Shown here piece by piece: positions 48,861-56,908 of a DNA stretch of 64,000 bases (the first letter of the stretch is position 1; each line of letters begins with the position of its first letter). The notes beneath the pieces were generated by a model. That model made no database searches. It was given only the letters and a program-made list of their open reading frames with translations, and was not told where the DNA came from. The stretch is taken from positions 62,001 to 126,000 of the forward strand of contig NZ_NVOY01000004.1 in the NCBI RefSeq assembly GCF_002551005.1, written 5' to 3'. This stretch comes from Bacillus pseudomycoides. GTDB taxonomy: Bacteria; Bacillota; Bacilli; Bacillales; Bacillaceae_G. The position numbers and the translations under genes were made by a program.

Positions 48861-50483
48861 TCAACTAATTTTTTTCTCATTTACTTTATCGTTTGGCTGC
48901 GGAATATTTGTCCCTTCTAGCACTTTTTCGATCTCTTTTCGCAGACCATACCAATTTTTATTTGTATGACCAGCAATCCACCATTCATTTTCAACACGCT
49001 GCACCCAAATACGACGATGATTCCAATACATCCCCTGGATGACACCTACCATAAAAATAAAGCCTCCTAAAGCGATCACCCAAAGTGTTAAATCTTTCCG
49101 AACAGTAAGTGCTGTAACGTTGCGCATCTCTACACCTGCAAAAGACATTTTGTATAAGTTGTTTCCTTCAGGCTCGATATTTTGTTGAATTCCAACAAAA
49201 CTCACTTCTCCATTTGGCATTTCAGGCGTAAACATTTTAAATACAAAAGCAGGATTATTAGGCAGTTTCGTTTTTGTATTTGGCTTTCCGCTTTCATCAA
49301 AATAAAAATCAGGAAAATAACTTAACAAATGCAGAGAATACCCATTTCCTAAATCGTATGTTTCTTTTGGATTTGCTAGATCAACTGTAATCGGACCCCA
49401 TTTTTGACCGCCTTCTTTCTTTTGTAAAAAGAAAGACATTTTACTAAATTCGCCTTCTTTAAAATCTACTTGGTACAGAGCATAGTCATCAAATTTAAGA
49501 GGGTCATTTACTCGAATGTTATAATCTTTCACTTTCTCAAGCTTCGGCTCTTCACCAGCAACATTTTTCCCGACTACTTTATACAATGCAGCATTTGTTT
49601 GATAGTTTTTCGCAATCATCTTATTTCCAACTCGATCAATCGCATCATTAAACACTTCATTTTCTTTACTTTTATCATAAACTTCTTTAATAAACTTTTC
49701 ATTTTTCAAATAATACTTTCCGTCTGTTCCAGGAATTTCTTTCGTTTCACCTTCACGAAGCCAAAGCGATGCATCTACATACATACCAGGGACAAAACGA
49801 AGCATCGTTCCAAATAAGAAAATAATAAGACCAATATGATTTACATATGGACCCCAGCGTGAAAAACGGCCTTTTTCTGCTAGAATATTATCCCCTTCCA
49901 CTTGAATATTATATTTTCTCTTTTTCAAGTTCTCTTTCACACACTCAATCTCTTCTTTTGTCGCAAGTGCTGTTCCATATAAGCGCTGTCTTTTTAAAAA
50001 ACTCGGATGTCTTGTTACCCTTTGTTTTTTGAGCGCTTTATATAAAGGAACAACACGATCTAAACTACATATAACAAGAGAAATCCCAATAGATGCTATC
50101 AAAATCATATACCACCAGGAACTATATAGATTATTAAATCCTAATTGATAATACAATTTCCCAAGGAAACCATACTGCTGTTCATAATATTCTCCTGGCG
50201 TAACAGTTGGTGGAATATACATTTCTTGCGGAAAAATCGTTCCAATCCCAGACGCGATAAGTGTAATAACAATAAGCCATATTCCAACTTTTACGGAAGA
50301 AAAAAAGCTCCAAATTTTATCTACCACTGTTTTTGTTTGCGTAATAGAACGCCGCGCGCTCCCTTCATATCGCATATCTAGTAATTTTGTATCCTGCTCA
50401 TCTTCAAATGGCTTTCCGCAAGCTTCACAAAAAACTGTACCGATTGGATTTACATGACCACAATCACATTTTACTTGTCCCAA
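48861..50483 (-). CDS. resB: Cytochrome c biogenesis protein ResB
   Basis: A 540-residue ResB/Ccs1 protein. The N-terminus has a small zinc-ribbon-like segment ([20 protein letters not shown]) that not all ResB proteins carry, followed by TM helices (about 65-85, 120-140, 210-225), a large extracytoplasmic domain and a last helix near residue 480. It holds haem for ligation to apocytochrome c. TTG 50483 is preferred because GGCGGTGA lies five bases upstream; GTG 50492 sits inside that site. Confidence 0.9.
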   Translation of the reverse strand: MGQVKCDCGHVNPIGTVFCEACGKPFEDEQDTKLLDMRYEGSARRSITQTKTVVDKIWSFFSSVKVGIWLIVITLIASGIGTIFPQEMYIPPTVTPGEYYEQQYGFLGKLYYQLGFNNLYSSWWYMILIASIGISLVICSLDRVVPLYKALKKQRVTRHPSFLKRQRLYGTALATKEEIECVKENLKKRKYNIQVEGDNILAEKGRFSRWGPYVNHIGLIIFLFGTMLRFVPGMYVDASLWLREGETKEIPGTDGKYYLKNEKFIKEVYDKSKENEVFNDAIDRVGNKMIAKNYQTNAALYKVVGKNVAGEEPKLEKVKDYNIRVNDPLKFDDYALYQVDFKEGEFSKMSFFLQKKEGGQKWGPITVDLANPKETYDLGNGYSLHLLSYFPDFYFDESGKPNTKTKLPNNPAFVFKMFTPEMPNGEVSFVGIQQNIEPEGNNLYKMSFAGVEMRNVTALTVRKDLTLWVIALGGFIFMVGVIQGMYWNHRRIWVQRVENEWWIAGHTNKNWYGLRKEIEKVLEGTNIPQPNDKVNEKKIS

Positions 50484-50633
50484 ATTTTTCACCGCCTTTT
50501 TCTTATTTCTATGTATCTTTGTTTTTTAGTGAAATTAACGAAATACTCAGAATTCTCATGATAGGTACTGAAAATCCATGTACAGCACCTCGGCTGACGA
50601 AGAGCCCTAATAGATTTTCTATACTCTTCTCAT

Positions 50634-51155
50634 TTAAGGAGTGATTTTCTTTAAATATTCTTCCATTTGTTCTTTCGATTGTGTACCTGTAATTTTTTCG
50701 ATAATCTTGCCATCCTTATCAATTAAAAACGTTGTCGGTAGTGGACCTACACCATATGTATTTAAAATTTCTTGTCCTTTATCAACGGCTACAGGAAATT
50801 TCAGCCCATATTGACTCACAAAATTTTTCACTGCGAGTTCTGTTTCGTCTGCATCTAATGCCAATATTTCAACACCTTTTTCCTTATATTTCGGATACAA
50901 TTCATTCATATATGGCATTTCTTTCTCGCAAGGTTTACACCATGTTCCCCAGAAATTTAAAAATACCCCTTTTCCTTTCAATTCTTTTAACGTAATCTTT
51001 TTACCTTCTAAATCCGTAGCAACGAAGTTTGGTGCTTCTTTTCCTACTTGCACTTTCTCTTTATCAACAAAAAAGTTTTGATATAACGTAAACCCTAACG
51101 CCCCTCCTAATAGGAGCAAAATAATTACGCGAAATAATAGTCTATTTTTCTTCAT
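50634..51155 (-). CDS. resA: Extracytoplasmic thiol-disulfide oxidoreductase ResA
   Basis: A 173-residue membrane-tethered thioredoxin-like protein that reduces the CXXCH cysteines of apocytochrome c. It has an N-terminal anchor (residues 8-28) and an active site WCKPC (C73, C76). ResA-specific residues surround it ([20 protein letters not shown]), and the cis-proline loop is [10 protein letters not shown]. The ATG at 51155 follows GGAAGGAGAG. It starts the resABC operon; a gap of about 150 bases separates it from resB. Confidence 0.94.
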   Translation of the reverse strand: MKKNRLLFRVIILLLLGGALGFTLYQNFFVDKEKVQVGKEAPNFVATDLEGKKITLKELKGKGVFLNFWGTWCKPCEKEMPYMNELYPKYKEKGVEILALDADETELAVKNFVSQYGLKFPVAVDKGQEILNTYGVGPLPTTFLIDKDGKIIEKITGTQSKEQMEEYLKKITP

Positions 51156-51470
51156 GGTGTCTCTCCTTCCTTAACTGAATAAAGAAGTTTAGCACATACT
51201 AAACTTTTCTATATAAACCCATTTTTATTTCTCGCCATATAAATTACTGCTATCCAGAATATAACATGACCGCTACTGGCTTACTCCCTTTGTTTCAAAC
51301 CTCGCATGTGGCAGGAAAAGGCACTGACCGCTCCTATACATGGCCAAATGCTCTCGTCCTCCCTAAAAGGGATTTTTATGTCGGTTTTTCAATTTGTATT
51401 TATATATGTATCCACTTCTATCAGCAAAGATTTCTTTACTGATAGAAGCTTTTATATTCGATACTCAGTA
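51156..51470. other. Intergenic region resA-rluB
   Basis: It holds a family B repeat (51217-51408) and an inverted repeat (CTTCTATCAG / CTGATAGAAG, 51416-51448) near the rluB end, which has a T-rich tail only on the plus strand. No gene is supported. Confidence 0.65.
51217..51408 (+). repeat. Dispersed intergenic repeat, family B, copy 3
   Basis: Co-linear with 44485-44677, with about three-quarters identity by eye. Best blocks are CGCATGTGGCAGGAAAAGGC and GGCCAAATGCTCTCG. It ends in TTTTTATGTCGGTTTTTCAA and an ATTTGTATTTATAT tail also present in copy 1. Confidence 0.85.
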
Positions 51471-52199
51471 CTATCTCGGTTTCGTTGAAGCAAGAGCACG
51501 AAGTTGTTTTACTTCATGAGGGGATAATTCTCTTGCATCCCCTGGGCGTAAATTACCTAACTCTAAAAAGGCATAACGTTCACGCTTTAATTTCATCACT
51601 TTACATCCAACTGCTTCAAACATTCTACGCACTTGGCGATTTCTTCCTTCATGAATTGTCAATTGTACAATTGCAATCTCTTTACGTTTATCCCAAGAAA
51701 GAATTTTCACACGTGCAGGCGCCGTCTTTCCTTCTTCCAGCATAACGCCTTTTTCTAACATACGAATTTTTTCACCAGTTAGCGGACCTTTTACCTTTGC
51801 CACATATGTTTTTTCAACCTTATACTTTGGATGCATTAAAATGTTCGCAAACTCTCCATCATTTGTCATCAATATTAAACCAGATGTATCATAGTCTAAT
51901 CGGCCAATTGGAAAAAGACGCTGTGGAATTTCTGCAAAGAAATCTGTGACCACTTTTCTTCCTTTATCATCAGTTACACTCGAAATAACACCCGTTGGTT
52001 TATATAATAAAAAGTAAGCAGGTGTTTCTTTTTCGAGAGGAATGTTGTTTACTTCAACTTTATCTTGCACACTCACTTTCGTTCCTAGTTCGGTCACGAC
52101 TTTTCCGTTAACCTTAACTTTACCTTGTTGAATGAGTTCTTCTGCTTTTCTTCTCGATGCGATTCCTGCTTGTGCTATTACCTTTTGTAGTCGTTCCAT
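51471..52199 (-). CDS. rluB: 23S rRNA pseudouridine synthase RluB
   Basis: A 242-residue RsuA/RluB-family enzyme that makes pseudouridine in helix 89/90 of 23S rRNA (position 2605, E. coli numbering). It has an N-terminal S4 RNA-binding domain (RLQKVIAQAGIASRRKAEEL), the catalytic aspartate in GRLDYDTSGLILMTNDG, and the C-terminal EGRNRQVRRMFEAVG. The ATG at 52199 is used. It lies between resA and spmB, as in B. subtilis. Confidence 0.94.
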   Translation of the reverse strand: MERLQKVIAQAGIASRRKAEELIQQGKVKVNGKVVTELGTKVSVQDKVEVNNIPLEKETPAYFLLYKPTGVISSVTDDKGRKVVTDFFAEIPQRLFPIGRLDYDTSGLILMTNDGEFANILMHPKYKVEKTYVAKVKGPLTGEKIRMLEKGVMLEEGKTAPARVKILSWDKRKEIAIVQLTIHEGRNRQVRRMFEAVGCKVMKLKRERYAFLELGNLRPGDARELSPHEVKQLRALASTKPR

Positions 52200-52408
52200 T
52201 TCGTTTCTTCACCTCAAATTCATCTTACCTTCATTAGAAGGACTTGGCAACTGTCTAGCCTTGATGGCAATTACCCTTACTTACCGTAAACAACATCACC
52301 AACTTTATAAGCTAATAAAGGAATAAAATACATTTTTCTTCTTTATTATGATTTACTCCCTTCTATTTGCTTACAACAAATGTTCACGGTTTTGTCAAAA
52401 ACAATCCA

Positions 52409-52446
52409 TAAAAAAGCCACTATTAAGCACATTCTTAATAGTGGCT
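52409..52446 (-). terminator. spmB terminator
   Basis: 13-bp arms AGCCACTATTAAG / CTTAATAGTGGCT with a 6-base loop and a T6 tail on the minus strand. Confidence 0.9.
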
Positions 52447-52489
52447 GTATCCGTATTATAGTCTAATTTGAATGAAAAATGAACATTTA

Positions 52490-53020
52490 TTACTGAAACA
52501 TAAGTGAAACAAATACAATTGAACACACAATCCCAATTAAATCAGCAAATAAGCCAACCTTTAATGCATCACCCATTTTCCGAATCCCAACCGCTCCAAA
52601 ATAAACCGTTAAAATATAAAAGGTTGTATCTGTACTTCCTTGCATCGTAGACGCAAGTCTCCCAATAAACGAATCTGGACCATATGTGGCAATTAAATCC
52701 GTTGTAATACTTAACCCTGCTGATCCGGAAATAGGACGAATAAGTGCAAGAGGAACAATTTCTGCTGGCACATGGATAGCATCTAACATTGGTTTCATTA
52801 CATGTATCATTGCATCTAACGCCCCAGAAGCCCGAAAAATTGAAATAGACACGAGCATACCAACCATAAACGGCAAAATAGATACCGCAATTTGAATTCC
52901 TTCTTTCCCGCCTTCTACAAATGATTCATACGTCGGTACTTTTTTTATCGTCCCATATAATAGAATAAATCCAATCACACATGGAATAACCCATAAAGAA
53001 ATCGTATTAACGAGGCTCAT
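52490..53020 (-). CDS. spmB: Spore maturation protein B
   Basis: A 176-residue membrane protein of the nucleoside-recognition (Gate) family, needed with SpmA for full dehydration and heat resistance of the spore core. Conserved stretches are PLALIRPISGSAGLSITTDL and TMQGSTDTTFYILTVYFGAV. Four or five helices are predicted. The ATG at 53020 overlaps the spmA stop by four bases. It is the last gene of dacB-spmA-spmB. Confidence 0.94.
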   Translation of the reverse strand: MSLVNTISLWVIPCVIGFILLYGTIKKVPTYESFVEGGKEGIQIAVSILPFMVGMLVSISIFRASGALDAMIHVMKPMLDAIHVPAEIVPLALIRPISGSAGLSITTDLIATYGPDSFIGRLASTMQGSTDTTFYILTVYFGAVGIRKMGDALKVGLFADLIGIVCSIVFVSLMFQ

Positions 53021-53613
53021 TTTTTCTTCCCCTTTCTACTTCTTCTTCGGTAAAAATAACGATCGATCCAAATTGCTCCAATCATAGATAAAATCTGAGC
53101 GATAAACGTTACGCCTACAATCTCAGTTGGATTTGCAGAATGATACGTCATCCGAATCGAAATAACAGTAGTGGGAATAAGTGTAATAGCTGATGTATTT
53201 AAAGCAAGAAATGTTATCATAGAGCGGCTTGCAAAGTCTCTTCCTCCATTTAACTCTTTTAAATGTTCCATTGCTTTAATCCCCAGCGGTGTGGCTGCAT
53301 TTCCTAATCCAAAAAAGTTTGCCATCATATTAGATAAGATAAAACCCAGTGCTGGATGATTCTTCGGCACTTCTGGAAATAGTTTTTTTACAAGAGGCAT
53401 AAACAATGCAACAAGTTTCTTTAGCAGACCAGCTTCCTCGGCAATTTTCATTAAACCAAGCCAAAAAACAAGAACACTAATCAACCCGATACAAATGGTT
53501 ACGGCATTTTTTGAACCTTCGAAAACTGCTTTATTCACTTCATCCATCGTTCCATTAAACATTGCATATACAATACCAATTACCGCCATCGCAACCCATA
53601 TAATATTAACCAT
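53017..53613 (-). CDS. spmA: Spore maturation protein A
   Basis: A 198-residue membrane protein of the same Gate family as SpmB, with the blocks ALGFILSNMMANFFGLGNAA and FLALNTSAITLIPTTVISIR. It acts during spore core dehydration. Its start lies eight bases inside the dacB end and its stop overlaps spmB, so the three genes are translationally coupled, as in B. subtilis, where the operon is driven in the mother cell by sigma-E. Confidence 0.94.
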   Translation of the reverse strand: MVNIIWVAMAVIGIVYAMFNGTMDEVNKAVFEGSKNAVTICIGLISVLVFWLGLMKIAEEAGLLKKLVALFMPLVKKLFPEVPKNHPALGFILSNMMANFFGLGNAATPLGIKAMEHLKELNGGRDFASRSMITFLALNTSAITLIPTTVISIRMTYHSANPTEIVGVTFIAQILSMIGAIWIDRYFYRRRSRKGKKK

Positions 53614-54727
53614 CTATTTCCACACCTAACATGTGAGAAAATACTTCTTTAAAATCTTTCCAAAACAAACCTGTAGTCACAATAAGTTTCCGTTTACTAT
53701 AAAAAAGGTTACGCTCTCCAACTTCTTCATCATTTAAATAGGCAACAGCACGCCCTACTTTTTCTCCATCTATCAGCTTGGCCGATTTATCAAATTCAAT
53801 CTTCAATGTAACCTTTTTAGCTTCGTCTTCCGTTAGTGGCACTAATAAATCATTTTTCGTATATATATGATTTGTATACTTTTTGTCTTGCAGTTCAGTA
53901 AGGGGTCCCTTCGCTACTACAGTAGTTGCTGTATATTGTTTAAATCCTTCATTAAATAAGTACATATGATCATCCCAATCACTCGAAGCTTGCAATGTTA
54001 CAACAATCAAATCTAGCCCATCCTTTGATGCAGTTGTTACAAGTGTTCGCCCTGCCTTTTTTGTAAATCCAGTTTTCCCTCCTGTTGCATACTCGTACAT
54101 AGAAGTAACAAGCTTATGTTTATTTTTCCATGGATAGTCCCATACTTTAGACTGATACGTTTTCGTTCCAAAAATTTTACGAAATGCCTCATTTTCCATG
54201 GCATACCTTGTTAACAGTGCCATATCATATGCTGAAGAATAATGTGTTCCATCTCCGTCTAAACCATGTGGATTAGAAAAGTGTGTATCCTTCATTCCAA
54301 TTTGTGCTGCTTTTTCATTCATTAAATAAACGAATCCATCTATACTCCCGCCAACATATTCTGCAATTGCCTGAGCTGCATCATTTCCTGAGCGCAGCAT
54401 TAAGCCATATACTAAATCTTCCAACGGTACTTTCTGTCCTGGTTTTAAATAAATCGCTGACCCTTCCACCCGAACTGCTGTATTACTAATGGATACCTTT
54501 TCTTTCATTTTCCCTGATTCGGCTGCTAAAAGTGCGGTCATAATTTTTGTAATACTTGCGATTTTTTCAGATTCATGCTCTAACTTCCCATATAATACAC
54601 GCCCCGAATGTTGCTCCATCAACACAGCATTACGTGCACTAACATTTTTCATTTGCGCATTTGTATCATGTGGCAACATACTTGCACATAATATTATAAG
54701 TACAATCACGATCCATCTTCTTCGCAT
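53606..54727 (-). CDS. dacB: D-alanyl-D-alanine carboxypeptidase DacB
   Basis: A 373-residue low-molecular-mass penicillin-binding protein (PBP5*) that trims peptide side chains and sets the cross-linking of the spore cortex. The signal peptide is MRRRWIVIVLIILCASMLP. Active-site motifs are S58-I-T-K61, LRSGNDA and GGKTGFTKKAG. ATG 54727 follows AAAGGACG; the open frame upstream to 54832 is not needed. Coupling with spmA and spmB supports the spore role. Confidence 0.93.
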   Translation of the reverse strand: MRRRWIVIVLIILCASMLPHDTNAQMKNVSARNAVLMEQHSGRVLYGKLEHESEKIASITKIMTALLAAESGKMKEKVSISNTAVRVEGSAIYLKPGQKVPLEDLVYGLMLRSGNDAAQAIAEYVGGSIDGFVYLMNEKAAQIGMKDTHFSNPHGLDGDGTHYSSAYDMALLTRYAMENEAFRKIFGTKTYQSKVWDYPWKNKHKLVTSMYEYATGGKTGFTKKAGRTLVTTASKDGLDLIVVTLQASSDWDDHMYLFNEGFKQYTATTVVAKGPLTELQDKKYTNHIYTKNDLLVPLTEDEAKKVTLKIEFDKSAKLIDGEKVGRAVAYLNDEEVGERNLFYSKRKLIVTTGLFWKDFKEVFSHMLGVEIDG

Positions 54728-54833
54728 ATATTCACGTCCTTTTTGGAACTTTTTGTACAAGTGTATGCTTGGACCTTTAAAATATGAATGGAAGTTGATA
54801 GAGTGACTAATTGCATAAGAATAGAAAGGCAAC

Positions 54834-54860
54834 TAAAAAAGACGCATTGTGATGCGTCTA
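54834..54860 (-). terminator. Superoxide dismutase gene terminator
   Basis: AGACGCAT / ATGCGTCT arms with a short loop and a T6 tail on the minus strand, overlapping the stop codon. Confidence 0.85.
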
Positions 54861-55772
54861 ATATGGTATCCACTGTAAATTTTTTGCACTTTCAAATCTT
54901 TTCTCTACATCTCCCCAATTGACAATATTCCACCAATTTTTAATATATTCTTCTTTTCGATTTTGATACTGTAAATAATATGCATGCTCCCATACATCCA
55001 GTACTAATAGGGGAATTGTATCCCACTGCGTAAATAATTGATGCAGTGTACTTTGTAAAATTTCTAATCGTCCGGAACGAGGTGCCCAAACGAGAATGGC
55101 CCAGCCTGAACCTTCCACCTTCGCTGCTGCTTCTGTAAAGTGTTTTTGAAAACGTAAATAACTCCCAAAATCTTTTTCAATTTGTCTTGATAAGTCTCCG
55201 TGCGGGCTACCACCACCATCTTTTTTCATATTGTTCCAAAAAATAGTGTGTAAATAATGTCCTGAACCATGGAAGGCAGCTTCTCTCTCCCAATGCTTTA
55301 TTAAATCAAATTGATTTGTTTTTCTTGCTTCTGCCATCATCTTTTCCGCTTTATTCAATCCCTCTACATAACTACGATGATGCTTATCGTGGTGCAACAT
55401 CATAATTTCTCGTGAAATATAAGGCTCTAGCGCATTATACGGATACGGAAGCGGCGGCAAGGTATGTCCGCCAATTGGTACAGAAGCTTCCGTATAATTT
55501 CTTTCATATAAAACATATTCTTCTGAGTCAGGCATTAACGCTTCTTGTAAGTAGTGTTGAATATGTTCGACATCATCACTAATTTCATAAACAAATTCAG
55601 CATCGTAGTCATATTCATTTTCTTTTATCCGATCTAGTAGCATTTGAATTTTATATGCAAGCATATGAACATCATACACTTCTGTTGCCCGGCTATCTAA
55701 TACGTGGAGAACACTTTCGCACCAATTTTCAACTTCATGAAAGTAATCAGTGAACACTTCTTGCTGACTCAT
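54858..55772 (-). CDS. Fe/Mn superoxide dismutase with N-terminal extension
   Basis: A 304-residue superoxide dismutase. The SOD fold begins near residue 105 (GGHTLPPLPYPYNALEPY) with metal ligands in MLHHDKHHRSY, HGSGHYLHTIFW and LVLDVWEHAYYLQY. About 100 extra residues precede it, acidic and helical with a cysteine (VENWCESVLHVLDSR), resembling B. subtilis SodF or B. anthracis SodA2 rather than the short SodA. No signal peptide is seen. It lies between dacB and ypuI and has its own terminator. Confidence 0.9.
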   Translation of the reverse strand: MSQQEVFTDYFHEVENWCESVLHVLDSRATEVYDVHMLAYKIQMLLDRIKENEYDYDAEFVYEISDDVEHIQHYLQEALMPDSEEYVLYERNYTEASVPIGGHTLPPLPYPYNALEPYISREIMMLHHDKHHRSYVEGLNKAEKMMAEARKTNQFDLIKHWEREAAFHGSGHYLHTIFWNNMKKDGGGSPHGDLSRQIEKDFGSYLRFQKHFTEAAAKVEGSGWAILVWAPRSGRLEILQSTLHQLFTQWDTIPLLVLDVWEHAYYLQYQNRKEEYIKNWWNIVNWGDVEKRFESAKNLQWIPY

Positions 55773-55841
55773 ATGACACCTCCATCAATATATCCTCTTT
55801 AAATGTATTCAAAATTACGGGCGTATATGACGGTTCGAAAA

Positions 55842-55872
55842 GCAAAAGAAGCTAGGAATTCCCTCGCTTCTT
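55842..55872 (-). terminator. ypuI terminator
   Basis: AAGAAGCGAGG / CCTAGCTTCTT stem (one mismatch) with a T-rich tail on the minus strand. Confidence 0.65.
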
Positions 55873-55879
55873 ACAGTCG

Positions 55880-56371
55880 TTAGTATTTTTGTATCATTTT
55901 CGTTTGATAGTCTGTCTCATAATATTCTAGTTCTTCACGCAACATTTGAAATTTCCCTTCTAGCTCTTTCATCATTTGTTCAATAGAAAAAGGAGGTTGC
56001 TTTTGAAACGCAATTGAATTCTTTCCTGTATAAGCTGATCGACTATTTTCATACCAATGATCATTTTTAGGTGAAAAAAACTCTGCAATTACTTGATGAT
56101 AGATTTTATATAACGTTCTTTCCGCTGCATTTTTTCGAAACGGCGTATTATTCAGTAATACGGTGCAAGCATCTAAACCTTCTTCACAAAATACAAGCAA
56201 GCGCCGAATTGAAGCTAACAATCCAGCAAAATATTGTTCATCACCTTCTGGTGTTTCTTCTAATAATAAAGGTAACGTATGATAGTTTACATATTTTGTG
56301 ATCACTTCAATTACTTCTCCCAAGAAAACAGTTACTTGCTGTGTTTGGTTTTCAACCATTAAATTGGACAT
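55880..56371 (-). CDS. ypuI: YpuI family protein (DUF3907)
   Basis: A 163-residue, helix-rich soluble protein (QQVTVFLGEVIEVITKYVNY, YYETDYQTKMIQKY) resembling YpuI, which in B. subtilis lies by the dacB-spmAB genes. ATG 56371 follows GGGGGGAG; the open frame continues to 56392 without a better site. No catalytic motif is visible and the function is unknown. Confidence 0.8.
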   Translation of the reverse strand: MSNLMVENQTQQVTVFLGEVIEVITKYVNYHTLPLLLEETPEGDEQYFAGLLASIRRLLVFCEEGLDACTVLLNNTPFRKNAAERTLYKIYHQVIAEFFSPKNDHWYENSRSAYTGKNSIAFQKQPPFSIEQMMKELEGKFQMLREELEYYETDYQTKMIQKY

Positions 56372-56908
56372 GCTAGTTTCTCCCCCCACCATTTAAACTG
56401 ATTTTAAAATTTGATTTTTCTGTTATGTATTTATTCTGAATCAATATCTTGACAACATGTCTTACCACCATTATTGTTTCTTCATCAAAATATACGCAAA
56501 AGTCTTTTAACGTATTAATATGTTTTGATTTTCGATTTTAAAAACAGATTTCCTTCAAAAGAAAAAAATTCTTTCAAAAAATCTTCAAAATAAAGTGGAA
56601 TTACTTCGTTTTTAAAAGTTAGATTCTTACCGAACATGTATAGCGTACAGTGCCTTTTCTACTCTAGTTTGTATATAAGTGGTGAAATGTAAAAAGTTTA
56701 ACGATGTGTTTGATTTCATTTTTTATTTATAGCTACTGTAGACCACAGCTCTTATCTGTTCTCCATTGTATTCAATTTATTAATAGAAAATATTTATAAA
56801 TATAGAGATTACAACTAAAATTTCAATGAATTTTTCTTTTTATTTTTATTGAAGTTTGTCATAATAAAACTATTGCCTCAGTTTTCTTATACAAGGAGAG
56901 TTGTCTTT
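56372..56908. other. AT-rich intergenic region ypuI-mprF
   Basis: 537 bases with no supported gene, repeat-family member or terminator. It is very AT-rich between the divergent genes and should hold both promoters. Confidence 0.6.

Noticed and set aside
51416-51448. Inverted repeat as rluB terminator
   Set aside because: The T-rich tail is on the plus strand only, opposite to rluB, so termination of rluB is not convincing.
54728-54832. N-terminal extension of dacB
   Set aside because: The signal peptide begins at ATG 54727 behind a good site; the upstream 35 codons would bury it.
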